Assembly (NCBI GenBank): GCA_947457445.1
Contig: CANGVO010000044.1
Coordinates: 1 to 7,472, forward strand
DNA length: 7,472 bases
Source: Actinomycetota bacterium
GTDB lineage: Bacteria > Actinomycetota > Actinomycetes > Nanopelagicales > Nanopelagicaceae
Direction: 5' to 3'
Below, one piece after another: positions 1-7,454 of the stretch; position 1 is the stretch's first letter, and each line of letters starts with the position of its first letter. The translations under genes were made by a program, and so were the position numbers. A model generated the notes under the pieces. The model worked only from the letters and a program-made list of their open reading frames with translations, was not told the origin of the DNA and made no database searches.

Positions 1-330
1 GTTGACTTGATGTTCGAAGGCGGAATTGCAAAGCAGCGCTGGTCAGTATCTGACACTGCCGAATACGGCGATTATGTTTCTGGTCCACGTGTAATCGATC
101 CAAGTGTTAAAGAGAATATGAAGGCAGTTCTTGCTGACATTCAATCTGGTGCATTTGCTAAGCGATTCATTGATGATCAAGAAGCGGGTGCTCCTGAATT
201 CAAGGCACTTCGCGCAAAGGGTGAAGCTCACCCAATTGAAGCAGTAGGCCGCGAACTTCGTAAGATGTTTAGCTGGATCAAGACTTCAAACAAAGATGAT
301 TACCGAGAAGGCAGCGCATCACGTGGGTAA
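1..330 (+). CDS. ilvC: Ketol-acid reductoisomerase, C-terminal part (5' end outside window)
   Basis: This is the last 109 codons of acetohydroxyacid isomeroreductase. The enzyme uses NADPH and Mg2+ to convert 2-acetolactate or 2-aceto-2-hydroxybutyrate into the dihydroxy acids for valine/leucine or isoleucine. The frame is open from base 1 and ends with TAA at 328-330. Visible family signatures of the C-terminal knotted helical domain are DLMFEGGIA near the left edge, then [16 protein letters not shown], and then [20 protein letters not shown] close to the end. The N-terminal Rossmann domain and most catalytic residues lie outside the window. The final residues ([14 protein letters not shown]) are a variable tail, and the last eight bases overlap the preferred serA start. 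The gene heads the biosynthetic block seen here. In Mycobacterium tuberculosis ilvC also lies shortly upstream of serA1 and leuB (recalled from memory). Family assignment is secure; only the 5' end is missing. Confidence 0.97.
   Translation, partial: VDLMFEGGIAKQRWSVSDTAEYGDYVSGPRVIDPSVKENMKAVLADIQSGAFAKRFIDDQEAGAPEFKALRAKGEAHPIEAVGRELRKMFSWIKTSNKDDYREGSASRG
305..311 (+). promoter_or_regulatory. Ribosome binding site supporting the GTG start of serA
   Basis: A purine-rich GAGAAGG lies inside the end of ilvC, 11 bases before the GTG at 323. The competing in-frame ATG at 296 has no comparable motif in front of it, only CAAAG. The site therefore favours the GTG start and an 8-base overlap with the ilvC stop. 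The spacing is a little long for an ideal site. Confidence 0.55.
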
Positions 331-1915
331 ACCCGTTGTTTTAATTGCAGAAGAGTTGAGTCCGGCAACCCTAGAAGCTCTAGGCCCGGATTTTGAAGTA
401 CGTAATTGTGATGGGGCAAACCGCACTGAACTACTTGCCGAACTTGGCAAAGGTGTCGATGCGGTATTGATTCGCTCTGCAACCAAGATGGATGCAGAAG
501 CAATTGCGGCAGCCAAGGGGTTGAAGGTAATCGCTCGCGCTGGTGTTGGTCTAGATAACGTTGATATTCCTGCGGCGACAACTGCAGGTGTCATGGTCGT
601 TAACGCGCCGACTTCAAATATCGTATCTGCAGCAGAGCTCGCAATTTCTTTATTACTTGCCTCTGCTCGATTTATTTCACCTGCACATGCGGCACTTCGC
701 AATGGCAAGTGGGCGAGATCTAAGTACACAGGCGCCGAACTATTCGAAAAAACTCTTGGCATCGTTGGCTTTGGTCGAATCGGGCAGTTAGTTGCCCACC
801 GTATGCAGGCATTCGGTATGAACGTAGTTGCCTACGATCCTTATCTACAACCTGCGCGAGCTGCTCAACTTGGCGTTGAATTGCTCGATTTAGATGAACT
901 GCTTAAGCGAAGTGATTTCATAACCATTCACTTGCCAAAGACGAAAGAGACTGCGAACTTAATTGGCGTTGAAGCGCTAAAGAAGGTCAAGCCTTCAGTT
1001 CGAATAATCAATGCTGCGCGTGGTGGCGTACTTGATGAATCTGCGCTTTATGATGCAATTAAAGAAGGACGTGTTGCTGGTGCCGGCCTAGACGTATACG
1101 TAACCGAACCATGTACTGATTCGCCTTTGTTCCAACTTGATGAAGTTGTTGCAACACCTCACTTGGGCGCATCAACTGATGAAGCACAGGAACGAGCAGG
1201 AATTGCGGTTGCGGTATCAGTTCGTAAAGCACTAGCTGGCGAACTCGTACCTGACGCAGTCAATGTAAAGGGTGGTGCGATTCATGAAGAGATTCGCCCT
1301 TCACTTTCACTTGTTGAAAAGATGGCACAGATTGCCACAGCAATTGCTGGCGAACTTCCTACAAATCTTGATGTGCATGTTCGTGGAGATATTTCCGAGC
1401 ATGACTCTTCAATATTGGCGATCAGCGCGCTGAAAGGTGCGCTCATGGCAACTGGTGCGGAGGATGTTACTTACGTAAATGCGCCTGGACTAGCAACCGA
1501 ACGCAATATGACTTCATCTTCAGATACGGATCCAGTTAGCCCAGAATATCGCAGCATGATTTCTCTGCACTGTGCGCTACGTAATGGAAAGTCAATCATC
1601 GTTGATGGAACTTTGATGGGCATCCGTAAGGTTGAAAAAATTATCGCAATTGATGGCTTTGATTTAGATCTTCCACCTGCCGAAAACCTGCTCTTTCTGC
1701 GTTACTCAGATCGTCCCGGTGTTGTCGGATCAGTTGGTAATGCACTAGGTAAAGCGGGGATCAACATCGCAGGTATGCAAGTTGCTCGCGCTAGCGCTGG
1801 AGGAGAAGCTTTGATGGCGATCACCGTAGATTCACCAGTATCGGATGAAATTGTTTCGGCAGTTTCCAAAGAAACCGGAGCTGATTTAGTTCGCTCTGTG
1901 ACCTTAGTGAACTAG
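323..1915 (+). CDS. serA: D-3-phosphoglycerate dehydrogenase
   Basis: SerA oxidises 3-phosphoglycerate to 3-phosphohydroxypyruvate with NAD+, the first step of serine synthesis in the cytosol. From GTG 323 the protein has 530 residues, close to the long actinobacterial form (about 528). Visible parts are: an N-terminal substrate-domain half (about 1-100) opening with [14 protein letters not shown]; a Rossmann segment with GFGRIG at 149-154; the catalytic set Arg233 (NAARGG), Glu262 (VTEP) and His280 (ATPHLGAS); an intervening domain at about 300-455; and a C-terminal ACT domain at about 456-530. In the ACT domain Tyr461, Asp463 and Asn481 fall where I recall the serine-binding residues of the M. 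tuberculosis enzyme, so serine feedback inhibition is likely. The match to that numbering also supports GTG 323. The alternative ATG at 296 would add nine residues (MITEKAAHH) unlike the usual N-terminus. The gene overlaps ilvC by 8 bases and lies 14 bases before leuB. No broken domain is seen. Confidence 0.96.
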   Translation: MGKPVVLIAEELSPATLEALGPDFEVRNCDGANRTELLAELGKGVDAVLIRSATKMDAEAIAAAKGLKVIARAGVGLDNVDIPAATTAGVMVVNAPTSNIVSAAELAISLLLASARFISPAHAALRNGKWARSKYTGAELFEKTLGIVGFGRIGQLVAHRMQAFGMNVVAYDPYLQPARAAQLGVELLDLDELLKRSDFITIHLPKTKETANLIGVEALKKVKPSVRIINAARGGVLDESALYDAIKEGRVAGAGLDVYVTEPCTDSPLFQLDEVVATPHLGASTDEAQERAGIAVAVSVRKALAGELVPDAVNVKGGAIHEEIRPSLSLVEKMAQIATAIAGELPTNLDVHVRGDISEHDSSILAISALKGALMATGAEDVTYVNAPGLATERNMTSSSDTDPVSPEYRSMISLHCALRNGKSIIVDGTLMGIRKVEKIIAIDGFDLDLPPAENLLFLRYSDRPGVVGSVGNALGKAGINIAGMQVARASAGGEALMAITVDSPVSDEIVSAVSKETGADLVRSVTLVN

Positions 1916-1929
1916 CGAGAAAAGAAATC

Positions 1930-2964
1930 ATGAAGAAGATAAATCTTGCGGTAATTGCCGGCGATGGAATTGGTCCAGAGGTGGTTGCTCAAGGTATTCG
2001 GGTTCTAGATAAAGTTGCGGCAAAACATGGCGTAACTTTTGAAAAGACTGAATACGATTTGGGTGCCGGATTCTGGCATCGCACTGGCGAAGTTCTTCCT
2101 GATTCTGTCTTAAACGAGATTGCTAAATCTGATGTGATTTTGCTCGGCGCAGTTGGAGATCCAACTGTTCCGAGCGGAGTCCTAGAACGCGGCCTGCTTC
2201 TTAAATTGCGTTTTGCATTTGATCATTACATCAACTTACGTCCGGCAATTTTGCGCGCAGGGGTAGTGGGTCCATTGGCAACAAAAGCTCCAATCGATTT
2301 CATAGTTGTACGTGAAGGGACTGAAGGTCCATATGTTGGCGCCGGAGGCGTTTTGGCTGAAGGCACAGATGGGGAAATTGCAACTGAGGAATCACTAAAC
2401 ACCCGACGCGGCGCAGAACGAGTTATACGTGATGCATTTGCACGCGCCGCCAAGCGCGATCGTAAAAAGCTAACTTTGGTTCACAAGAACAATGTTTTAA
2501 CGCGTGCTGGCAGCCTTTGGACGCGCACATTTAATGAAGTAGCTAAAGAGTTTCCAGGTGTATCGACTGACTATCTTCACGTAGATGCCGCTTCTATGTT
2601 CTTTGTTACAAACCCAGAACGCTTTGATGTTGTTGTAACTGATAATCTCTTTGGAGATATCTTGACCGATATTGCCGCGGCAATCTGCGGTGGAATCGGA
2701 CTTGCTGCATCTGGAAATATCAATCCAACAGGCGCCTATCCATCAATGTTTGAACCTGTACATGGTTCAGCGCCAGATATTGCTGGAAAAAACTTAGCCG
2801 ATCCAACTGCGACAGTCATGTCGGTTGCAATGATGATGGATCATTTGGGATACGCCGATGCTGCTCGTGAAATCGAAGCTGCGGTTAATGCAGATTTACT
2901 TGTGCGGGGAGATAAGAAACGTAGTACGACAGAAATCGGAGATGCGCTACTAGCGCAACTTTAA
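1930..2964 (+). CDS. leuB: 3-isopropylmalate dehydrogenase
   Basis: LeuB oxidatively decarboxylates 3-isopropylmalate to 2-oxoisocaproate in leucine synthesis. In organisms with citramalate synthase it also converts 3-methylmalate to 2-oxobutyrate. The 344-residue protein has the beta-decarboxylating dehydrogenase fold. Visible motifs are: N-terminal AGDGIGPEV (10-18); substrate arginines at Arg94, Arg104 and Arg128 (VVREGTEG); Lys186 in VHKNN; divalent-metal aspartates at Asp219, Asp243 and Asp247 (HVDAASM and LFGDILTD); and the NAD-binding [14 protein letters not shown] (275-288). The VVTDNLFGD version is typical of actinobacterial LeuB. The length and this motif argue against isocitrate or tartrate dehydrogenase. 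The ATG start follows GAGAAAAG (1917-1924) by five bases. The stop is one base before the ilvE start, so translation is probably coupled. None of its 20 arginines uses AGA or AGG. Coupling to cimA two genes downstream suggests a double role in leucine and isoleucine synthesis (inference). Confidence 0.97.
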   Translation: MKKINLAVIAGDGIGPEVVAQGIRVLDKVAAKHGVTFEKTEYDLGAGFWHRTGEVLPDSVLNEIAKSDVILLGAVGDPTVPSGVLERGLLLKLRFAFDHYINLRPAILRAGVVGPLATKAPIDFIVVREGTEGPYVGAGGVLAEGTDGEIATEESLNTRRGAERVIRDAFARAAKRDRKKLTLVHKNNVLTRAGSLWTRTFNEVAKEFPGVSTDYLHVDAASMFFVTNPERFDVVVTDNLFGDILTDIAAAICGGIGLAASGNINPTGAYPSMFEPVHGSAPDIAGKNLADPTATVMSVAMMMDHLGYADAAREIEAAVNADLLVRGDKKRSTTEIGDALLAQL

Positions 2965-2965
2965 A

Positions 2966-4045
2966 ATGAAAATCACTCTAAATCCAAACGCGAAAGATGC
3001 GGCAACGCGCGATGCTTTAGTGGCTGAAGGCGGCTTCGGTAAGTACTACACCGATCACATGGTTATTTGCCAATGGAGTGAACAAGATGGATGGGCAGAG
3101 CCTGAATTAGTTCCTTACGGTCCTCTCTCCTTAGATCCAGCAACAGCAGTGTTTCATTATGGACAAGAGATATTTGAAGGCATGAAGGCATATCGCCAAC
3201 CCGACGGCGGGATAGCGCTATTTCGTCCTGAAGCAAATGCACGACGCTTTGCAAAATCTGCGGCGAGATTAGCGCTTCCAGAAATGCCTGAAGATTTATT
3301 TTTAGAAACCGTAAACACTTTAGTAAAGCAAGACGCAGGCTGGGTTCCAAATAAAGTTGGTGAATCTCTTTATATCCGTCCATTTATGATTGCAACTGAA
3401 GTTGGCTTGGGCGTACGTCCTTCTAATAAAGCAACTTACATTCTTATTGCAACACCTGCCGGTGCTTACTTTGATCCATCAAAGGCAGTATCGGTTTGGA
3501 TCTCGACTGAATATGTTCGCGCAGCTCAAGGCGGAACAGGTGAAGCTAAGTGCGGTGGAAACTACGCAGCATCACTCGTTGCCCAAAAAGCAGCGGCAAA
3601 AGAAGGTTGCGATCAAGTTGTTTGGATTGATGCCAAGGAACGTAAATGGATCGAAGAGATGGGTGGAATGAACCTTTACTTCGTAAAAGGTAAAGGTGCT
3701 GACGCATCTGTAGTCACTCCGAAGTTAACCGGAACGCTCCTTCCTGGCATCACACGTGATTCGATACTTTCTGCTGCAAAAGATTTGGGATACAAGACGG
3801 AAGAAGTTATGTTGTCGATTGATGATTGGCGCGATGGCATAGCAACCGGTGAGATCACAGAAATTTTTGCATGTGGCACAGCCGCCGTTGTCTCTCCAGT
3901 TGGTCAAGCAAAGAGCGCCATGGGCACTTGGATAACAGGTGATGGACAACCAGGAAAAATCACCATGGAAATTAGAAATCATTTACTTGCAATTCAGCAC
4001 GGTACAACTGCTGATAAGCACGACTGGATGAAGAAAGTAATTTGA
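2966..4045 (+). CDS. ilvE: Branched-chain amino acid aminotransferase
   Basis: IlvE is a PLP enzyme of fold type IV that transfers the amino group of glutamate to the keto acids of isoleucine, valine and leucine. At 359 residues it is the longer form found in actinobacteria and eukaryotes rather than the roughly 310-residue E. coli form. Visible features are FHYGQEIFEGMKAYR (63-77) near the substrate pocket, the PLP-binding Lys195 in GGTGEAKCGGNYAAS, IEEMGGMNLYFV (229-240) with the glutamate that contacts the PLP pyridine nitrogen, and FACGTAAVVSPV (301-312) near the phosphate-binding end. The ATG begins one base after the leuB TAA and has no Shine-Dalgarno-like purine run in front of it. Expression therefore probably depends on ribosomes finishing leuB. 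The stop TGA shares its A with the cimA ATG (TGATG). No truncation or frameshift is seen. Confidence 0.97.
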   Translation: MKITLNPNAKDAATRDALVAEGGFGKYYTDHMVICQWSEQDGWAEPELVPYGPLSLDPATAVFHYGQEIFEGMKAYRQPDGGIALFRPEANARRFAKSAARLALPEMPEDLFLETVNTLVKQDAGWVPNKVGESLYIRPFMIATEVGLGVRPSNKATYILIATPAGAYFDPSKAVSVWISTEYVRAAQGGTGEAKCGGNYAASLVAQKAAAKEGCDQVVWIDAKERKWIEEMGGMNLYFVKGKGADASVVTPKLTGTLLPGITRDSILSAAKDLGYKTEEVMLSIDDWRDGIATGEITEIFACGTAAVVSPVGQAKSAMGTWITGDGQPGKITMEIRNHLLAIQHGTTADKHDWMKKVI

Positions 4046-5634
4046 TGCCAGTCTCTGATGCGTTTCATATATATGACACGACTTTGCGCGATGGCGCACA
4101 GCAAGAAGGGTTAAATCTCTCTGTCCACGACAAGTTAACAATTGCCCGCCACTTAGATGACCTTGGCGTTGGATTTATCGAAGGTGGTTGGCCGGGAGCG
4201 AATCCGAAAGATACTGAATTCTTCGCTCTTGCTAAGAAAGAGTTAAAACTTAAGAACGCAACCTTCGTCGCCTTCGGTGCAACTCGACGTCCAAATGTGA
4301 AAGCAGCAGATGATGTTCTCCTTGCCGCACTTCGCGATAGCGGAGCGCCAGCAGTTACTTTGGTAGCGAAAGCATTTGATCGCCATGTTGATCTCGCGCT
4401 TAAAACAACTCTGGAAGAAAACTTGGCGATGGTCCGTGATTCAGTCGCACATCTTCGCCAAGAAGGACAGCGCGTATTTCTCGATGCTGAACATTTCTTT
4501 GATGGTTACCGCGCTAATCGCGATTACGCGCTGGAAGTCATCCGTGTTGCAATGGAAGCAGGTGCCGATGTTGCAGCGCTCTGCGATACCAATGGCGGAA
4601 TGTTGCCGGATGAAATCGCAGATGTTGTACATGATGTTTTGACTTCGACATCAGCACGTCTTGGAATTCATTGCCACAATGACACTGGTTGCGCTGTTGC
4701 CAACTCAATGGCTGCGGTAGCAGCTGGGGCAACTCATGTTCAAGGAACGCTAAATGGTTACGGTGAACGAACTGGAAATGCTGATCTCGTAACAATCATC
4801 GCCAACCTCGAACTTAAGAAGAAGCAATTGGTGCTGCCACCAAAAGCACTACGTGAGTCTTTCCGAATTTCGCATGCCGTTGCCGAAGTAACAAATATTT
4901 CTCCGTCAGGCCGCCAGCCATATGTTGGCGTCTCCGCTTTCGCACACAAGGCCGGCCTGCACGCCTCTGCAATCAAAGTAGATCCAGCTCTTTATCAGCA
5001 CGAAGATCCTTCATCTGTCGGAAACGATATGCGAATGCTGGTCTCTGACATGGCAGGTCGCGCATCGATCGAACTTAAGTCTCAAGAACTTGGCGTAGAT
5101 CTGGGTGGTGACCGCGAACTTGTTGGTCGCATTGTTGATCGCGTTAAAGAGATGGAGTCCCGCGGATTCACATTTGAAGCGGCTGACGCTTCATTTGAAC
5201 TTTTATTATTAGAAGAAGCGCAAGGTAAGCGCCCATCGTTTTTTACAATTGATCATTGGCTAACAACAGTAGAACGTGCCCAGGATCAAACAATTATTAC
5301 CAAAGCTGAAGTTGCTGTAACGGCGCAGGGAAAGCAAATTTCTTGCTCAGGTTCCGGAAATGGTCCCGTTAACGCATTTGATAACGCTTTGCGTTCTGGA
5401 CTACAACAGCTTTATCCAGAACTTTCAGTTCTTGAGTTAACTGATTACAAGGTTCGCATTCTTGAAGGTCGCCTTGGAACAGGTGCGATCACTCGCGTAT
5501 TAGTTGAGACTTCAGATGGCAAAGGTGAATGGAACACCGTTGGTGTTCACGAAAACGTAATTGCCGCCTCTGCGATGGCGCTAGAAGATGCAGTTACCTT
5601 CGGCTTACTGCGCCAAGGTCGCAAACCCGAGTAA
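4045..5634 (+). CDS. cimA: (R)-citramalate synthase
   Basis: CimA condenses pyruvate with acetyl-CoA to (R)-citramalate, starting the threonine-independent route to 2-oxobutyrate and isoleucine. The 529-residue protein begins with the DRE-TIM metallolyase barrel (about 6-280). The opening is YDTTLRDGAQQEG, with catalytic Arg15 and metal ligand Asp16, followed by FIEGGWPGANPKD (44-56). That last motif is characteristic of the CimA branch rather than LeuA. His209 and His211 (GIHCHND) are metal ligands, and NGYGERTGNADL spans 237-248. Next comes a linker with HKAGLH (301-306). A C-terminal LeuA-type allosteric/dimer domain (about 400-525) includes GSGNGPVNAFDNALR, and isoleucine is its likely inhibitor. 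The ATG overlaps the ilvE stop by one base and follows AAGAAAG (4031-4037) by seven bases. A TTG at 4042 is possible but has a poorer spacer. The alternatives, 2-isopropylmalate or homocitrate synthase, are less likely given the motifs and neighbours, but substrate choice cannot be proved from sequence. Confidence 0.9.
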   Translation: MPVSDAFHIYDTTLRDGAQQEGLNLSVHDKLTIARHLDDLGVGFIEGGWPGANPKDTEFFALAKKELKLKNATFVAFGATRRPNVKAADDVLLAALRDSGAPAVTLVAKAFDRHVDLALKTTLEENLAMVRDSVAHLRQEGQRVFLDAEHFFDGYRANRDYALEVIRVAMEAGADVAALCDTNGGMLPDEIADVVHDVLTSTSARLGIHCHNDTGCAVANSMAAVAAGATHVQGTLNGYGERTGNADLVTIIANLELKKKQLVLPPKALRESFRISHAVAEVTNISPSGRQPYVGVSAFAHKAGLHASAIKVDPALYQHEDPSSVGNDMRMLVSDMAGRASIELKSQELGVDLGGDRELVGRIVDRVKEMESRGFTFEAADASFELLLLEEAQGKRPSFFTIDHWLTTVERAQDQTIITKAEVAVTAQGKQISCSGSGNGPVNAFDNALRSGLQQLYPELSVLELTDYKVRILEGRLGTGAITRVLVETSDGKGEWNTVGVHENVIAASAMALEDAVTFGLLRQGRKPE

Positions 5635-5644
5635 TCTTTACCGT

Positions 5645-6562
5645 ATGACCAGCGTTGCGTTAAGTGATATTCGCCGCGCATTCGAACGCTACCTGGAAGC
5701 GGAACGAAATCTCTCAGTGCACACAGTGCGCGCTTACATGGGGGATTTAGATTCGTTTTTCGAACATCTAGATAAATTAGATGTAAATGATTTTTCAACT
5801 ATTGAACTCTCACATATTCGCTCATGGCTGGCTAACCAGCAAGTAAAAGGGGGAGCGCGCACGACCTTGTCGCGGCGTGCTGTATCCATTCGTTTATTTA
5901 CCAAGTGGGCTACAAAGAAGGGCTTTCTGCCAAAAGATATTGGCGCGACTTTGGCGACCCCCAAAGGTGCGCGAACTTTGCCAGAAGTATTGAATGTTTC
6001 TGATGCTGCGATAGCGATGGATTCAATGGCAACTAGAGTTGCCGAAGAAGACGGCCCGATCCCAATTAGAGACTGTGCGATGCTTGAACTTCTGTATGCA
6101 TCCGGCGCCCGTGTATCAGAACTCTGCGGTTTGGACTTAGAAGATATTGATTACCAAAGACAGACAATTCGGGTGCTCGGTAAAGGAAATAAAGAGCGGA
6201 CAATTCCGATAGGTAACCCTGCAATGCGTGCGCTAGAAAATTGGCTAAAGCAAGGTCGCGATCAATTAGCAGGCGAAAAATCTGAACGCGCAGTTTTCCT
6301 AGGTGCACGTGGTAAACGGATAGATCAGCGAACCGTTCGCACGGTGGTTTATGAAGCACTAGAAGCTTTGGAAGGCGCCAGAAAAATGGGGCCGCACGCG
6401 TTGCGACATTCTGCGGCCACACATTTATTGGAAGGCGGCGCTGATCTGCGAACCGTGCAAGAAATTTTGGGGCATGCATCCCTGGCTACCACTCAGATTT
6501 ACACCCATGTTTCAACCGAACGACTTCAAAAAGCTTTTAGACAAGCGCATCCTCGTGCATAA
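5645..6562 (+). CDS. xerC: Tyrosine recombinase, probably XerC
   Basis: This tyrosine recombinase most likely acts with XerD at the chromosomal dif site to resolve chromosome dimers. The 305-residue protein has an N-terminal SAM-like DNA-binding domain (about 5-90, with YLEAERNLSVHTVRAY) and a C-terminal catalytic domain (about 110-295). The full catalytic set is visible: Arg156 (ASGARVSEL), Lys180 (LGKGNKERTIPI), His251 and Arg254 (HALRHSAATH), His277 (LGHASLATTQIYTH) and nucleophile Tyr286. Length and architecture match housekeeping Xer proteins, not longer phage or integron integrases. The AHPRA ending resembles actinobacterial XerC, which favours XerC over XerD. No repeats, att-like sites or cargo flank it. 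It starts 10 bases after cimA with only a weak purine stretch, so it probably relies on the operon transcript. An upstream in-frame TTG at 5588 would place 19 extra residues inside cimA and is unlikely. Catalytic family is certain; the XerC/XerD distinction is less so. Confidence 0.87.
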   Translation: MTSVALSDIRRAFERYLEAERNLSVHTVRAYMGDLDSFFEHLDKLDVNDFSTIELSHIRSWLANQQVKGGARTTLSRRAVSIRLFTKWATKKGFLPKDIGATLATPKGARTLPEVLNVSDAAIAMDSMATRVAEEDGPIPIRDCAMLELLYASGARVSELCGLDLEDIDYQRQTIRVLGKGNKERTIPIGNPAMRALENWLKQGRDQLAGEKSERAVFLGARGKRIDQRTVRTVVYEALEALEGARKMGPHALRHSAATHLLEGGADLRTVQEILGHASLATTQIYTHVSTERLQKAFRQAHPRA

Positions 6563-7268
6563 TTCAAAACTGGTCATAATTCCTACGTTTAATGAAGAGC
6601 AAAGTATTGGAGTGCTTTTAAACCAACTCGCACCTTACCCATTTGATATTTTGATAGTAGATGACGGTTCGATCGACTTAACTATTGAAAGAGCAAAAGC
6701 CAGCCAAGTTACTGGCGAAAGATTGAATTTCTTATTAAGAAGAGAAAAACTAGGCTTAGGAAACGCTTATCGTGCTGGTTATGCCTGGGCCCTAAAACAA
6801 AATTATCAAAGAGTCATCCAGATGGATGCCGATGGCTCGCATCAAGTAAGTGACCTATTAACAATGCTGGAGTATTCAAATTCTCATCCCGAGATCGAAT
6901 TGATCATCGGATCAAGATGGGTTAAAGGTGGAAAAGTTATAAACTGGAATAAAGGTCGCGAATTACTCTCAAGATTTGCAAACCGATATACCCAGGCGCT
7001 TATCAAATTAAATGTAAAGGATTCAACTGCTGGCTTTCGAATCTATAAAGTCTCATTGCTTTCTCGCATGGATATTCAAGGAGTACGTAGCGATGGATAT
7101 TGCTATCAGATTGAAATGACCAGGGAGGCACGTGATGTTGGAGCTTCCGTGGCAGAAGTTCCGATAACCTTCAAAGAACGTGAATTTGGCACCAGCAAAA
7201 TGTCTTTCAAAATCGCAATTGAAGCGATGGCGCGGGTTACGTTTTGGGGATTCTTTAAAGCTAAATGA
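6555..7268 (+). CDS. Family 2 glycosyltransferase, polyprenol-phosphate mannose synthase type
   Basis: The protein resembles the catalytic domain of dolichol/polyprenol-phosphate mannose synthases, which transfer mannose from GDP-mannose to a membrane polyprenyl phosphate. In actinobacteria that product feeds lipoglycan synthesis and protein O-mannosylation. From GTG 6555 it has 237 residues. Motifs are VIIPTFNEEQS (7-17), VDDGS (35-39), the metal-binding QMDADGSH (89-96), GSRWVKGG (119-126), DSTAGFRIY (156-164), QIEM (185-188) and EREFGTSKMS (208-217). No transmembrane helices or GtrA domain follow, so membrane contact would be peripheral. The GTG overlaps the xerC stop by 8 bases and places the first strand at the usual distance from the N-terminus. 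In-frame ATGs at 6474 and 6507 are possible, but they lie deep inside xerC and have no good ribosome site. Arginine codons are unusual: AGA or AGG at 8 of 17. Donor and acceptor are inferred from family; glucose or another sugar is possible. Confidence 0.83.
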   Translation: MHNSKLVIIPTFNEEQSIGVLLNQLAPYPFDILIVDDGSIDLTIERAKASQVTGERLNFLLRREKLGLGNAYRAGYAWALKQNYQRVIQMDADGSHQVSDLLTMLEYSNSHPEIELIIGSRWVKGGKVINWNKGRELLSRFANRYTQALIKLNVKDSTAGFRIYKVSLLSRMDIQGVRSDGYCYQIEMTREARDVGASVAEVPITFKEREFGTSKMSFKIAIEAMARVTFWGFFKAK

Positions 7269-7364
7269 CCTTCACCTCGGGCTCATCTCGAACCGCGATC
7301 TAGCAAAATTAAGCGTAAATCCGGCGGTATTTTCCACGTTCACGCTCAGGTAAGATTTCCCCTG

Positions 7365-7382
7365 CACCAGAGCAATCTGGTG
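7365..7382. repeat. Perfect 7-bp inverted repeat with GCAA loop
   Basis: CACCAGA and TCTGGTG flank GCAA, giving a seven-pair stem with a GNRA-type tetraloop when read on the plus strand (TTGC on the minus strand). No T-run follows on either side, so it is not a standard intrinsic terminator. It could be part of a structured RNA, an mRNA 3' end structure for the glycosyltransferase transcript, or chance. It also falls inside the minus-strand open stretch, where it would encode ordinary residues. Confidence 0.4.
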
Positions 7383-7435
7383 ACATCTCAGCACTTATGT
7401 ATGAACTGTTTTCAGGGAATACAAGCCACTTCGGT

Positions 7436-7454
7436 CCGCTCTAATTTAGAACGG
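7436..7454 (-). repeat. Imperfect inverted repeat, fully paired only as minus-strand RNA
   Basis: The arms are 7436-7442 and 7448-7454 around a five-base loop. Read on the minus strand all seven positions pair, one as G-U. Read on the plus strand that position is a C-A mismatch. This slightly favours a minus-strand transcript if the structure is real. It is short and near the window edge, so chance is possible. Confidence 0.25.

Noticed and set aside
4376..4795. Several open frames on other frames and strands inside cimA and the other large genes.
   Set aside because: They lie wholly within genes with complete family motifs and have compositions expected of shadow frames.
4045..5634. 2-isopropylmalate synthase (LeuA) as the identity of the condensing enzyme.
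   Set aside because: The FIEGGWPGANPKD and DTTLRDGAQQEG motifs are those of the citramalate synthase branch, although both enzymes share the fold and the C-terminal domain.
5645..6562. The tyrosine recombinase as a phage or genomic-island integrase.
   Set aside because: Its length, domain order and AHPRA ending fit housekeeping Xer proteins. There is no adjacent tRNA, att-like repeat or cargo gene, and it is spaced like an operon member.
7278..7303. A T-arm-like GGTTCGAGA on the minus strand, hinting at a tRNA or tmRNA end.
   Set aside because: The flanking bases do not form a five-pair T stem, and no acceptor or anticodon arm could be drawn.
7272..7394. A 40-residue minus-strand frame with a GTG start.
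   Set aside because: It overlaps the more protein-like frame ending at 7309, has no clear ribosome site and resembles no family I know.
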